Assembly (NCBI RefSeq): GCF_001894925.1
Contig: NZ_BCXD01000034.1
Span: 1 to 35,035 of the forward strand
DNA from: Rhodococcus rhodnii NBRC 100604
GTDB taxonomy: Bacteria; Actinomycetota; Actinomycetes; Mycobacteriales; Mycobacteriaceae
DNA: 35,035 nucleotides
Direction: 5' to 3'
Numbering within the stretch: position 1 is the first letter of the stretch; the number at the start of each line of letters is the position of its first letter. The notes under the pieces are model-generated. The model had not been told where the DNA came from and made no database searches. It worked only from the letters and a program-made list of their open reading frames with translations. Below, in pieces: positions 8,593-18,045 of the stretch. Position numbers and translations under genes: made by a program.

Positions 8593-10593
8593 ATGGCGCG
8601 ACCGGTGCGGGTGGGCGGCGGCAGTGGTGTCGCCGCCGTCGTGCTGGCCGCGCTGTGCTGGACGATCGCGGTCGCCTCGCTCGTCGTGTTCGTGCTCGCG
8701 CGCCCGGTCGTGAGCGCCGATCAACTGTTCTTCGTCGTCGACGTCGTGGGGTGCGTCGTCTACGGGACGGTGGCGGCGGTCGTGCTCGCACGGCGTGTCC
8801 ACCCGGTCCCGGTGATCATGGGCGCCGGTGCGATCGGGATCGGCGTCGCGGGATTCGGCTACGCGTGGTCGCAGCTCGCCGCGGCGTCGCCGTCGCTCTG
8901 GGCGGCGGACGTCGTGTACCCGCTGCAGAACACCGCGTGGATCCCGGGGACGCTCGCGCTGTTCCTCGTCGTCCCGTGGCTCGTGCGCAGCGGCGCGATT
9001 CCGGTCGCGGCATGGTGGGGAGTCGCGCTCGGTACCGCTGTCACGGTGTGGTACTTCGTCTTTCGCACGTTCACCGATCTTTCGCCCGCCGTCGAGCTGA
9101 TGCCGGTGCTGGTCGCCGGGGCGCTGACCGCCGCCGTCACCGCTCGCCGCCGGGCCACGGGGCGAACCGAGGATCGCATCGGGATGGGCTGGCTCGCCTG
9201 CGGCACCGCGCTGATGACGGCGGCGTATCTGCCGCTGCTGCTGCCGGCGACGATGCCGATGTGGTGGGTCGTGACGCCTCTCGTGCACCTCGCGGTGCAG
9301 GCGTTCTTTCCCGCGGCGATCCTCGTCGTCGTTCTGCGGCAACGGATGTGGGGAATCGAGCTCGCCGTGGATCGCGCGACGGTCGTGGGTGCGCTCACCG
9401 TCGCGCTCATCGCGATCTACTGTGTCGTGACGACGGCCCTCGCGGCCGTCCCGCCCGTGTCGGGGACGGGTGCCCAGCTCGTCACCGCGGCGGCGGTGGC
9501 CGTTGCGGTCGTGCCGCTGCGGGTGCGCCTCGAACGCAGCGTGCGCCGGCTCGTCTACGGAGAGGGTGCCGATCCGGCGCGCGCGGTCCGCGCACTCGGC
9601 CGGGAGTTCGGGCGCGCCGACACGCCGGGCGGCCTCGTCGAGGGGCTGGCCGCGGGGGTCGGCGCCGCGCTGCGGCTCGCGGCCGTCACGGTGCGGACGA
9701 GCGACGGGGAGGTCGTCGCGCGGTGGGCCGACCCCCGGTGGGAGGTGCCCGGCGAGTGGGTCTCGACGCCGCTGCGCCACGGCAGCCGCGAGATCGGGAT
9801 ACTCGACGCCGCACCGCCGCCCGGGGAGCGGCTCGACGAGCGGGGGCGGCGCACGCTCGACGAACTGGGCGCCGTCGTGACGGGCGGGCTCGTCGTCGCG
9901 CGAGCGCACGCTGACGTCGAGGAGGCACGCGAACGTCTGGTGACGGCACGGCTCGACGAACGCGCCGCGATCCGCCGCGAACTGCACGACGGGCTCGGGC
10001 CGTCGCTCGCCGGAATCCGGCTCGGGCTGCACGCCGTCGGCACCCTCGTCACGCGCGATCCGGACGCGGCGGCCCGCACGCTCGCCGCGCTGCAGGAACA
10101 GCTCGACGCGCAGGTCGACGGGGTCCGGACGCTGGCCCGGTCGATGTTTCCGCCGGTGCTCGACGAACTCGGTCTCGGTCCCGCGCTCACGGAACTCCGC
10201 CGCACGCACGCGGCGTCGGGCTTCGAGATCGCGCTGTCGCTCGATCTGCCCGACGACTGCGCGCCGAGTGTCGCGACGGCGGCGTACGGCATCGCCGTCG
10301 AGGCCGTCACGAACGCGCGGCGTCACAGCGGCGCCGACGGGTGCGCCGTCGAACTGAGAAACAGTGTGTGCGAAGGCGAGTCCGTCGTCGAGCTCACCGT
10401 CACCGACCGCGGCCGCGGGTTCCTCGGTACGAAGGGCGCGGGCGTCGGGATGCGCACGATGCGCGAACGCGCTGCGGCCGTGGGCGGTTCGGTCGAGGTG
10501 AGCGCCGCACAGCCGCACGGCACCGTCGTGCGTGCCGTCCTGCCGCTCGCCCCGGCCGCGGTGCCGGTCGCCGACGTCGTGGGGGCGTCGTGA
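8593..10593 (+). CDS. NarL-family sensor histidine kinase with multi-TM N-terminus
   Basis: A 666-residue membrane sensor kinase. The first ~300 residues form about eight hydrophobic segments. Residues ~310-440 resemble a degenerate GAF-like or linker region. The HisKA_3 dimerisation domain follows, with the phosphoacceptor His465 in RRELHDGLGPSLAGI, and then a HATPase_c domain with the G1/G2 signature TDRGRGF…GVGMRTMRERA near 600-635. It should autophosphorylate on His465 and pass the phosphate to the regulator whose GTG start overlaps its stop. GAGGAG precedes the ATG. The stimulus is unknown; such integral-membrane sensors without an extracellular domain often sense membrane state. Confidence 0.93.
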   Translation: MARPVRVGGGSGVAAVVLAALCWTIAVASLVVFVLARPVVSADQLFFVVDVVGCVVYGTVAAVVLARRVHPVPVIMGAGAIGIGVAGFGYAWSQLAAASPSLWAADVVYPLQNTAWIPGTLALFLVVPWLVRSGAIPVAAWWGVALGTAVTVWYFVFRTFTDLSPAVELMPVLVAGALTAAVTARRRATGRTEDRIGMGWLACGTALMTAAYLPLLLPATMPMWWVVTPLVHLAVQAFFPAAILVVVLRQRMWGIELAVDRATVVGALTVALIAIYCVVTTALAAVPPVSGTGAQLVTAAAVAVAVVPLRVRLERSVRRLVYGEGADPARAVRALGREFGRADTPGGLVEGLAAGVGAALRLAAVTVRTSDGEVVARWADPRWEVPGEWVSTPLRHGSREIGILDAAPPPGERLDERGRRTLDELGAVVTGGLVVARAHADVEEARERLVTARLDERAAIRRELHDGLGPSLAGIRLGLHAVGTLVTRDPDAAARTLAALQEQLDAQVDGVRTLARSMFPPVLDELGLGPALTELRRTHAASGFEIALSLDLPDDCAPSVATAAYGIAVEAVTNARRHSGADGCAVELRNSVCEGESVVELTVTDRGRGFLGTKGAGVGMRTMRERAAAVGGSVEVSAAQPHGTVVRAVLPLAPAAVPVADVVGAS

Positions 10594-11249
10594 GGGCCCC
10601 GATTCGGGTCGTCGTCGTCGACGACCATCCCGTCTTCCTGCTCGGGATGACCAGCCTGCTCGGCACGCTCGACGGCGTCGAGGTCGTGGGTGGCGCGGAG
10701 TCCGCGGCCCGGGCGCTCGAGGTCGTGACGGCCGAGACCGACATCGTGCTGATGGACATCGAACTCGGCGACGGCTCGGGGATCGAGGTGACGGCGCAGC
10801 TGCGAGCGCGATTCCCGGCGCTCGCCGTCCTCATGGTCACGATGCACGACGCCGACGCCGCCCTCGTCGCGGCCGTCCGAGCGGGTGCGCGCGGCTACCT
10901 CGTCAAGGGGGCGACGCCCGAGGAGGTCGAGCGCACCGTCCGCGCCGTCGCCGCGGGCGGTGTCGTGCTCGGGTCGGCCGTCGGCGACCGCGCGCTGGGG
11001 CTCCTCGCCTCGGCCGGGACGTCGCGCGCCCGCGCCTTCCCGCAGCTCACCGACCGCGAGCACGAGATCCTCGATCTCGTCGCCGCCGGGTGGGACAACG
11101 CCGCGATCGCACGGCGGCTCGTCCTGAGTCAGAAGACCGTGCGCAACTACGTCTCGTCGGTGCTCACCAAGCTCGACGCCCCGAGCCGCTCGGCCGCCGT
11201 CGTCCGCGCCCGTGACGCCGGTCTCGGTGTGCACGACGGCGCGCGCTGA
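10590..11249 (+). CDS. NarL/LuxR-family response regulator
   Basis: A 219-residue two-domain regulator. The receiver domain (about 5-120) has the acidic pair D11/D12, phosphoacceptor D56 in VLMDIEL, T84 and conserved K106 in YLVKG. The C-terminal LuxR-type helix-turn-helix (about 150-212) carries [15 protein letters not shown] and the recognition-helix region [17 protein letters not shown]. The start is a GTG whose last two bases are the first two of the kinase TGA (GTGA), indicating translational coupling with the cognate kinase. It is the last gene of the module; targets are unknown, with the upstream dyad at 8551-8576 a candidate autoregulatory site. Confidence 0.94.
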   Translation: MRAPIRVVVVDDHPVFLLGMTSLLGTLDGVEVVGGAESAARALEVVTAETDIVLMDIELGDGSGIEVTAQLRARFPALAVLMVTMHDADAALVAAVRAGARGYLVKGATPEEVERTVRAVAAGGVVLGSAVGDRALGLLASAGTSRARAFPQLTDREHEILDLVAAGWDNAAIARRLVLSQKTVRNYVSSVLTKLDAPSRSAAVVRARDAGLGVHDGAR

Positions 11250-11319
11250 CGTGCTTCTCGACCGCTCCGGTCACGGGACCTGCTCGGTTCGGTCCTGTCG
11301 TGCGTGCATCGCCCCGATC

Positions 11320-11325
11320 TAGAGT
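11320..11325 (+). promoter_or_regulatory. Candidate -10 box TAGAGT for the fadA-fadB operon
   Basis: TAGAGT fits the actinobacterial TANNNT pattern and lies about 115 nt before the fadA start. No convincing -35 is visible. It is the best -10 match in the 190-bp gap between the response regulator and fadA. Confidence 0.25.
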
Positions 11326-11440
11326 CGATCGTGCTGGGCACTGCGCCCTGTGCCGCGCGCGTGGTCGTGCGTCCGCGGCCTGCCGCCCGGGCATTCGGAG
11401 CGCCCGGGCAGGAGCGAACCGAAGGAAGGAACACTTCACA

Positions 11441-12655
11441 GTGACCACAGAGGCGTTCATCTACGAAGCCGTCCGCACCCCGCGCGGACGCGGAAAGAAG
11501 ACGGGCTCGCTGCACTCGATCAAGCCGATCTCCCTGGTCACCGGCCTGGTCGACGAGCTGCGCACCCGTTTTCCCGATCTCGACGAAGACCGCATCTCGG
11601 ACCTGATCCTCGGTGTCGTCACCCCCGTGGGCGACCAGGGCTCCGACATCGCGCGCACTGCAGTGACCCTCGCGGGCCTGCCCGACACCGTCGGTGGCGT
11701 GCAGCTCAACCGCTTCTGCGCGTCGGGCCTCGAGGCCGTCAACACGGCGGCGCAGAAGGTCCGTTCGGGCTGGGACGAGCTCGTCATCGCCGGCGGCGTC
11801 GAGTCGATGTCGCGCGTGCCGATGGCCTCGGACGGCGGCGCGTGGGCGATGGACCCCGACACCAGCTACCGCAGCTACTTCGTGCCGCAGGGCATCAGCG
11901 CCGACCTCATCGCCACGATCGAGGGCTTCACGCGTGACGACGTCGACGCGTACGCCGTGCGGTCGCAGGACCTCGCCGCGAAGGCGTGGTCGGGCGGCTA
12001 CTTCGCGAAGTCCGTCGTCCCGGTCAAGGACGTCAACGGCCTCACCGTGCTCGACCACGACGAGCACATGCGTCCCGGCACCACCGTCGACGCCCTCGCG
12101 GGCCTGCAGCCGTCGTTCGCCGGTATCGGCGAGTTCGGTGGCTTCGACGCCGTCGCGCTGCAGAAGTACCACGCCGTCGAGAAGATCGAGCACATCCACC
12201 ACGGTGGCAACAGCTCGGGCATCGTCGACGGCGCGGCGCTCGTGCTCGTCGGTTCGGAGCAGGCGGGCAAGGACATGGGGCTGACGCCGCGCGCCCGCAT
12301 CGTCGCGACCGCGACGTCCGGTGCCGATTCGACCATCATGCTCACGGGTCCGACGCCGGCCGCGCACAAGGCGCTGAAGGCCGCCGGGCTGTCGGTCGAC
12401 GACATCGACCTGTTCGAGATCAACGAGGCGTTCGCGTCGGTCGTCCTGAAGTTCCAGAAGGATCTGAAGATCCCGGACGAGAAGCTCAACGTCAACGGTG
12501 GTGCGATCGCGATGGGCCACCCGCTCGGTGCGACCGGCGCGATGATCACCGGAACAATGGTCGACGAACTCGAGCGCCGCGGTGCGCGCTACGCGCTCGT
12601 GACGCTCTGCATCGGCGGCGGCATGGGTGTCGCCACGATCATCGAGCGCGTCTGA
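11441..12655 (+). CDS. fadA: Acetyl-CoA C-acyltransferase (3-ketoacyl-CoA thiolase)
   Basis: A 404-residue thiolase that performs the last step of fatty-acid beta-oxidation: thiolytic cleavage of 3-ketoacyl-CoA to acetyl-CoA and a shortened acyl-CoA. The catalytic residues are visible: nucleophile Cys93 in [12 protein letters not shown], His360 in GHPLGATGA, and Cys390 in LCIGGGMG. The start is GTG at 11441, preceded by GAAGGAAGGA at 11421-11430; the frame is open further upstream but without coding character. It is followed after 37 nt by fadB. The pair matches the M. tuberculosis fadA–fadB arrangement (Rv0859–Rv0860) and probably forms a trifunctional-enzyme-like complex. Confidence 0.95.
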   Translation: MTTEAFIYEAVRTPRGRGKKTGSLHSIKPISLVTGLVDELRTRFPDLDEDRISDLILGVVTPVGDQGSDIARTAVTLAGLPDTVGGVQLNRFCASGLEAVNTAAQKVRSGWDELVIAGGVESMSRVPMASDGGAWAMDPDTSYRSYFVPQGISADLIATIEGFTRDDVDAYAVRSQDLAAKAWSGGYFAKSVVPVKDVNGLTVLDHDEHMRPGTTVDALAGLQPSFAGIGEFGGFDAVALQKYHAVEKIEHIHHGGNSSGIVDGAALVLVGSEQAGKDMGLTPRARIVATATSGADSTIMLTGPTPAAHKALKAAGLSVDDIDLFEINEAFASVVLKFQKDLKIPDEKLNVNGGAIAMGHPLGATGAMITGTMVDELERRGARYALVTLCIGGGMGVATIIERV

Positions 12656-12692
12656 CGTCCTTTTCCCTTTCGATTCAGGAGAATTCGAAGCA

Positions 12693-14840
12693 GTGAGCGA
12701 GAACAACATCATCAACTGGGAGCAGGACGCGGACGGCATCGTCGTGCTCACGATGGACGACCCGAGCCAGAGCGCCAACACCATGAACGAGGCCTACATC
12801 TCGTCCATGAAGGAGACCGTCGACCGGCTCGAGGCCGAGAAGGACTCCATCACCGGTGTCGTGCTGACGTCGGCGAAGAAGACCTTCTTCGCGGGTGGCG
12901 ACCTGCGCATGCTCATCCAGGTCCAGCCCGAGAACGCCCAGCAGGCATTCGATCTCGGCCAGGCGATCAAGGCGGACCTACGTCGCCTCGAGACGCTGGG
13001 CAAGCCCGTCGTCGCCGCGATCAACGGCGCCGCGCTCGGCGGTGGCCTCGAGATCGCGCTCGCGACGCACCACCGCATCGCGGTAGATGTCAAGGGCAGC
13101 AAGATCGGTCTGCCCGAGGTGTCGCTCGGCCTGCTGCCCGGTGGCGGCGGCGTCGTGCGCACCGTGCGCAAACTCGGCATCCAGAACGCCCTCATGCAGG
13201 TGCTCCTGCAGGGTCAGCAGCGCGTCCCGTCGAAGGCCAAGGAGACCGGCCTGATCGACGAGATCGTCTCGACCGTCGAGGAACTGCTCCCCGCCGCGAA
13301 GGCGTGGATCAAGGCCAACCCCGAAGCGCAGCAGCCGTGGGACGTCAAGGGATACAAGATCCCCGGCGGTACGCCGTCGAACCCGTCGTTCGCCGCGAAC
13401 CTCCCCGCGTTCCCCGCGAACCTGCGCAAGCAGATCAAGGGCACGAACATGCCTGCGCCGCTGGCGATCATGTCCGCCGCCGTCGAGGGCTCGCAGGTCG
13501 ACTTCGAGACCGCGCAGACCATCGAGTCGCGGTACTTCACGAGCCTCGTCACCGGCCAGGTCGCGAAGAACATGACGCAGGCGTTCTTCTTCGACCTGCA
13601 GTCGATCAACGCGGGTGCGTCGCGTCCCGACGGCATCGAGAAGACGACGATCAAGAAGGTCGGCGTCCTCGGCGCCGGCATGATGGGCGCGGGCATCGCG
13701 TACGTGTCGGCGAAGGCCGGATACGACGTCGTCCTCAAGGACGTGTCGCTCGAGAACGCGCAGAAGGGCAAGGCCTACTCGGAGAACATCGAGAAGAAGG
13801 CGCTCTCGCGTGGCCGGACGACCGAGGAGAAGAGCAAGGCGCTGCTCGACCGGATCGTCCCGACCGCCGATCCCGCTGATCTCGCGGGTGTCGACTTCGT
13901 CGTCGAGGCCGTCTTCGAGTCGCAGGACCTCAAGCACAAGGTCTTCCAGGAGATCGAGGACGTCGTCGAGCCGAACGCGCTGCTCGGATCGAACACCTCG
14001 ACGCTGCCGATCACGGGTCTGGCGACCGGTGTGAAGCGCCAGGAGGACTTCATCGGCATCCACTTCTTCTCGCCCGTCGACAAGATGCCGCTCGTCGAGA
14101 TCATCCGCGGTGAGAAGACGTCCGACGAGGCGCTCGCGCGGGTCTTCGACTACGTGCAGGCCATCAAGAAGACGCCGATCGTCGTTCACGACTCGCGTGG
14201 CTTCTTCACCTCGCGTGTCATCGGCACCTTCATCAACGAGGCGATCTCGATGCTCGGCGAGGGCATCGAGCCCGCGACGATCGAGCAGGCGGGCGCGCAG
14301 GCCGGCTACCCGGCGTCGCCGCTGCAGCTGTCGGACGAACTGACGCTGACGCTGATGCAGAAGATCCGCAAGGAGACGGTCGCCGCACTCGAGGCCGAGG
14401 GCAAGCCGATCCCCGAGGACAACGCGGGCGCCGTCATCGACCGCATGGTCGGCGAGTTCGATCGTCCGTCGAAGGCGGCCGGCAAGGGTTTCTACGAGTA
14501 CGAGGACGGCAAGCGCACCCGCCTGTGGCCGGGCCTGCGCGAGGCGTTCGGCACCAAGACCGAACTGGACGTGCCGTTCCAGGACCTCATCGACCGCATG
14601 CTGTTCATCGAGGCCATCGAGACGCAGAAGTGCTTCGACGAGGGCGTGCTGGACACGACGGCCGACGCGAACATCGGCTCGATCTTCGGCATCGGGTACC
14701 CCGCGTGGACGGGTGGTGTCTCGCAGTTCGTCACGGGCTACGAGGGACCTGCCGGCAAGGGCAAGGAGGGCTTCGTCGCGCGTGCCAAGGAGCTCGCCGA
14801 GAAGTACGGCGACCGCTTCACCCCGCCCACCTCGATCTAG
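12693..14840 (+). CDS. fadB: 3-hydroxyacyl-CoA dehydrogenase / enoyl-CoA hydratase fusion (FadB)
   Basis: A 715-residue multifunctional beta-oxidation enzyme. The N-terminal crotonase domain (about 10-200) hydrates 2-enoyl-CoA; its oxyanion and catalytic segments are NGAALGGGLE (E120) and PEVSLGLLPGGGG (E142). The NAD-binding 3-hydroxyacyl-CoA dehydrogenase domain begins with the Rossmann loop GVLGAGMMGAG at about residue 324 and continues with HFFSPVDKMPLVEI. Two C-terminal 3HCDH domains follow, with GRGFFTSR-like DSRGFFTSR. The start is GTG after CAGGAGAATTC. It forms the alpha subunit partner of FadA. Its TAG stop is the first triplet of palindromic repeat copy A. Confidence 0.95.
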   Translation: MSENNIINWEQDADGIVVLTMDDPSQSANTMNEAYISSMKETVDRLEAEKDSITGVVLTSAKKTFFAGGDLRMLIQVQPENAQQAFDLGQAIKADLRRLETLGKPVVAAINGAALGGGLEIALATHHRIAVDVKGSKIGLPEVSLGLLPGGGGVVRTVRKLGIQNALMQVLLQGQQRVPSKAKETGLIDEIVSTVEELLPAAKAWIKANPEAQQPWDVKGYKIPGGTPSNPSFAANLPAFPANLRKQIKGTNMPAPLAIMSAAVEGSQVDFETAQTIESRYFTSLVTGQVAKNMTQAFFFDLQSINAGASRPDGIEKTTIKKVGVLGAGMMGAGIAYVSAKAGYDVVLKDVSLENAQKGKAYSENIEKKALSRGRTTEEKSKALLDRIVPTADPADLAGVDFVVEAVFESQDLKHKVFQEIEDVVEPNALLGSNTSTLPITGLATGVKRQEDFIGIHFFSPVDKMPLVEIIRGEKTSDEALARVFDYVQAIKKTPIVVHDSRGFFTSRVIGTFINEAISMLGEGIEPATIEQAGAQAGYPASPLQLSDELTLTLMQKIRKETVAALEAEGKPIPEDNAGAVIDRMVGEFDRPSKAAGKGFYEYEDGKRTRLWPGLREAFGTKTELDVPFQDLIDRMLFIEAIETQKCFDEGVLDTTADANIGSIFGIGYPAWTGGVSQFVTGYEGPAGKGKEGFVARAKELAEKYGDRFTPPTSI

Positions 14841-14910
14841 GCGGCTCCGCCGCTCGTGCGTGATCTTCCGGCCCCCGGACCGGAAACCCGCGCACGAGCG
14901 CGAAGCGCCT
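14838..14910. repeat. Intergenic palindromic repeat, copy A
   Basis: The element starts at the fadB stop codon with TAGGCGGCTCCGCCGCTCGT and continues GCGTGA.CTTCCGG; its other arm ends GCGCACGAGCGCGAAGCGCC. The reverse complement of the right arm reads AGGCGCTTCGCGCTCGTGCG, matching the left arm with a small indel. It shares these blocks with copies B and C, so it belongs to a dispersed family rather than being a one-off hairpin. Confidence 0.75.
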
Positions 14911-15186
14911 GTGGACAACCCCGCGTTCGACGAAGCGTCCCGGTCGGTGTCGACCGGGACGCTTCGTCGACGACGACGCCCGTACATCCCCCTTCCGGTC
15001 CTCCCGCACGGCCCGAGTGGTTCGATGCGGTCGAGGAACTCGCCCGGCGCCATTCTCAGCCACACGGGTGGGAGGAGGTCACGCGCGACGCGTGCGGAGT
15101 GGCACTGGCCGCCACCACGGTCCTCGGTCTGCCCGTAGGCGGCTGCGCCGCTTGCGCGTGAGTTTCCGGCCCAGGGACCGAGTCAC
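14841..15186. other. 346-bp gene-poor stretch: two repeat copies, a hairpin and a possible gene relic
   Basis: No intact gene is supported here. The stretch holds repeat copy A, the 19-bp hairpin, and repeat copy B. Between the hairpin and copy B, about 14995-15135 on the plus strand, one frame reads with plausible protein composition (PEWFDAVEELARRH then HGWEEVTRDACGVALAATT) but has no ATG, GTG or TTG at a sensible place. It may be the tail of a decayed gene; I do not recognise it. Confidence 0.4.
14928..14969 (+). terminator. Perfect 19-bp hairpin, likely fadAB terminator
   Basis: CGACGAAGCGTCCCGGTCG (14928-14946) pairs perfectly with 14951-14969 around the tetraloop GTGT. It lies 88 nt beyond the fadB stop. 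No U-tract follows, which is common for actinobacterial terminators. The pairing is certain; termination is inferred. Confidence 0.65.
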
Positions 15187-15204
15187 TCACGAGCGCGAAG
15201 CGCC
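15136..15204. repeat. Intergenic palindromic repeat, copy B
   Basis: Starts TAGGCGGCTGCGCCGCTTGC, continues GCGTGAGTTTCCGG, and ends ACGAGCGCGAAGCGCC, the same blocks as copy A with several substitutions. The right arm overlaps the 3' end of the YceI pseudogene: its last codons (GASRS and the stop at 15187-15189) are made of repeat sequence. Confidence 0.7.
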
Positions 15205-15885
15205 CAGCACGACGAGGAAGTCGACGGTACCGGCGTCCTCGACCGTCACGAAGCCCAGCGACGGCGGGGTGATGCCGTAGTCGGCCCAGGTCACGGGGAT
15301 CGCGCCGGAGACGACGAGGTCCTCGCCCGTCCGCAACACCGTCGCGTCCGTCGTGACGGGCAGCGTCTCGCCCGTGAGCTCGAGGGTGCCGGTGAGCCTC
15401 ACCGTGCCCGTCGTGCCGTCGGTGGGGACCGAGGACAGGTCCACCGGCTCGGTCACGGTGAACGTCGCTGTCGGGTGGTTCGCGACGTCGAAGATGTTCT
15501 CACCGCGGAACTGGTTGTCGCGCCGGTCGGAGTCGGTGGTGATGCCCTCCGTCTACACGACGATCTCGCCGGACCTGAGCTGCTCGTCCTCGACGGTCGC
15601 GGTTCCGGACACGTCCGAGGTGCGTCCGACGACGGTGACGTCGGCGCCGTTGAGCACCTCGTCGACCGTGTATCCCGCCGCGGTCTCGTTGGTGCCAGAC
15701 CCCGGAACCACCGTCCACGAGCCGTCGAGTTCGCCCTCCGCCGCTGTCGCGCCCTCCGTCGACACCGTCGCTGCAGGGTCGGAGTCCTCGGCCACGTACT
15801 CCGCGTACAGGCGCGGCCCGAACCACGCCACGAGTGCGACGACGACGAGAACGACCGCGCCGATGATCCACCACTTCTTGGTCAT
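15187..15885 (-). pseudogene. YceI-domain membrane-anchored protein interrupted by an in-frame amber codon
   Basis: The reading frame would encode about 232 residues: a short basic N-terminus, one transmembrane anchor (WWIIGAVVLVVVALVAWF), a linker, then a YceI lipid-binding beta-barrel domain (SWTVVPGSG…AAGYTVDEVL…TTDSDRRDNQFRG…HPTATFTVTEPVDL…). A TAG at 15553-15555 (codon 111) interrupts it in the middle of the domain. The frame and the family sequence continue without indel on both sides, so the change looks like a single nonsense substitution, for example GAG to TAG. The truncated 110-residue product would lack most of the barrel. Internal reinitiation at 15456 could give a C-terminal fragment. 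A sequencing error cannot be excluded. Start ATG at 15885 is chosen because the anchor follows it directly. Confidence 0.8.
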
Positions 15886-15936
15886 GACGACCAAGGGTAG
15901 TTGCACCTTCAACAGTCATCCGTGTCCGTGGCGTAA

Positions 15937-16827
<891 letters not shown>

Positions 16828-16918
16828 CGCCGCGCTCCCACCCCGCGGGAGCGCGCCCTCGACACCCTTCCGCCACGCAGTAGCGTCGCGCCCGACTCAC
16901 CGGGAGCGAGGAGGGCAG

Positions 16919-17131
16919 ATGAGCGCCGAGACCACCGGCCGAACGAGCCTCGACGCCACGACGCAGTACACCGTCGTCGAGGCTGTGAAAGAACTCGAGC
17001 ACCGATACCTCCGAGCCTGTGATGCGAAGGACGCCAAGGCGTTCCGTTCGTGCTTCATCGACTCGGGCGCCTCGATCGACTTCGGCCCGCTGGGAGCGTT
17101 CGACGTCGCCGACGCGATCGTCGAGGAATAG
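16919..17131 (+). pseudogene. Truncated SnoaL/NTF2-like protein, N-terminal fragment
   Basis: A 70-residue open frame with a good ribosome site (GAGGAGGGCAG just before the ATG). The sequence VKELEHRYLRACDAKDAKAFRSCFIDSGASIDFGPLG is the N-terminal helix and first strand of the SnoaL-like/NTF2 fold, whose members normally run to about 130-150 residues. It stops at TAG 17129-17131 where the rest of the domain should continue, and the next SDR gene begins 11 nt later. I see no remainder of the domain in another frame, so a deletion joining it to the SDR gene is likelier than a frameshift. A -10-like TAGCGT lies at 16881-16886. It may still be expressed as a short peptide. Confidence 0.65.
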
Positions 17132-17142
17132 GGGTGGAGCAC

Positions 17143-17976
17143 ATGGATGCAGTGGCACTCGTGACGGGCGCGAGCCGTGGCGTCGGCAAGGGCATCGCGA
17201 CGGCCCTGGGCGCGGCCGGGTGGACGGTGTACGTCACCGGCAGGAACCGGGAGGCGCTGGACGACACCGTCGCCGCAGTGAACGGGGGCGGCGGTACGGG
17301 CGTGGCGATCACGTGCGATCACCGGGACGACGCGCAGATCGAGGCGGTCTTCGGCAAGATCAGCGGTGAGTCGGGCCGGCTCGATCTCCTCGTCAACAAC
17401 GTGTGGGCGAACCCCGACGGCTTCGCGGGATTCTCCGATCCGTTCTGGAAAAGGCCGGTGAGCGACTGGGATTCGCTGATCGGGGTCGGACTGCGCGCCC
17501 ACTACGTCGCCTCGACCCTGGCCGCCCGCATCATGGTTCCGCAGGGTTCGGGCCTCGTCGCGAACATCTCGTCGTTCGGCACCCGCGGCTACCTGCACTC
17601 CGTGCTCTACGGGATGTCGAAGGCGGGCCTCGACAAGATGGCGCACGACATGGCGGTCGAACTGCAGGGCACCGGGGTGAACACGGTGTCGCTGTGGCCG
17701 GGCATCGTGCGCACCGAGGTCGTGCTCGCGATGGGTGTCGACGACATCGAGGGCTTCCCCGTCGCGAACGCCGAGAGTCCCGAGTTCGTGGGGCGCGTCG
17801 TCGCATCGCTGGCGGCCGATCCCGCCGTCGCCGAGTACAGCGGGCGGACCCTCGTCACGGCGGAGGCGGCGCAGCACTACGGCATCACCGACGAGGGCGG
17901 CAACCGGCCGCCGTCGCATCGCGAAGCCTTCGGTGGCGGTGCGGTCATCGGGGTGGACACGCGCTTCGGTGCGTGA
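17143..17976 (+). CDS. SDR-family oxidoreductase, DHRS1-like subgroup
   Basis: A 277-residue short-chain dehydrogenase. The cofactor loop is TGASRGVGKG (about 8-17). The usual NNAG is replaced by NNVWAN, as in the DHRS1-like branch. The catalytic triad positions are present as Ser in NISSFGTRG and YGMSK. An unusual C-terminal extension (GITDEGGNRPPSH) follows the last strand. The start is ATG at 17143 with GGGGTGGAG upstream. It follows the truncated SnoaL-like frame by 11 nt and converges on tmsB across repeat copy C. Substrate unknown. Confidence 0.87.
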   Translation: MDAVALVTGASRGVGKGIATALGAAGWTVYVTGRNREALDDTVAAVNGGGGTGVAITCDHRDDAQIEAVFGKISGESGRLDLLVNNVWANPDGFAGFSDPFWKRPVSDWDSLIGVGLRAHYVASTLAARIMVPQGSGLVANISSFGTRGYLHSVLYGMSKAGLDKMAHDMAVELQGTGVNTVSLWPGIVRTEVVLAMGVDDIEGFPVANAESPEFVGRVVASLAADPAVAEYSGRTLVTAEAAQHYGITDEGGNRPPSHREAFGGGAVIGVDTRFGA

Positions 17977-17985
17977 CCGTCCGGG

Positions 17986-18045
17986 TCGTGCGTGACTTTC
18001 CGGAGCAGGGACCGGAAAGTCACGCACGAGCGGCGGAGCCGCCTA
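17986..18045. repeat. Intergenic palindromic repeat, copy C, with a perfect 18-bp hairpin
   Basis: TCGTGCGTGACTTTCCGG (17986-18003) is perfectly repeated in inverse at 18012-18029 around the 8-nt loop AGCAGGGA. The element continues to 18045; read on the minus strand it begins at the tmsB stop codon with TAGGCGGCTCCGCCGCTCGT, identical to the start of copy A. It lies between the convergent SDR and tmsB genes and can serve as a bidirectional terminator. Confidence 0.85.

Noticed and set aside
7705-10518. A 937-codon open frame on the minus strand
   Set aside because: It lies antisense to the clearly recognisable membrane protein and histidine kinase genes and has random Arg-rich composition.
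12978-15065. A 695-codon open frame on the minus strand
   Set aside because: It is antisense to fadB, with Leu/Arg/Asp bias and no recognisable domain.
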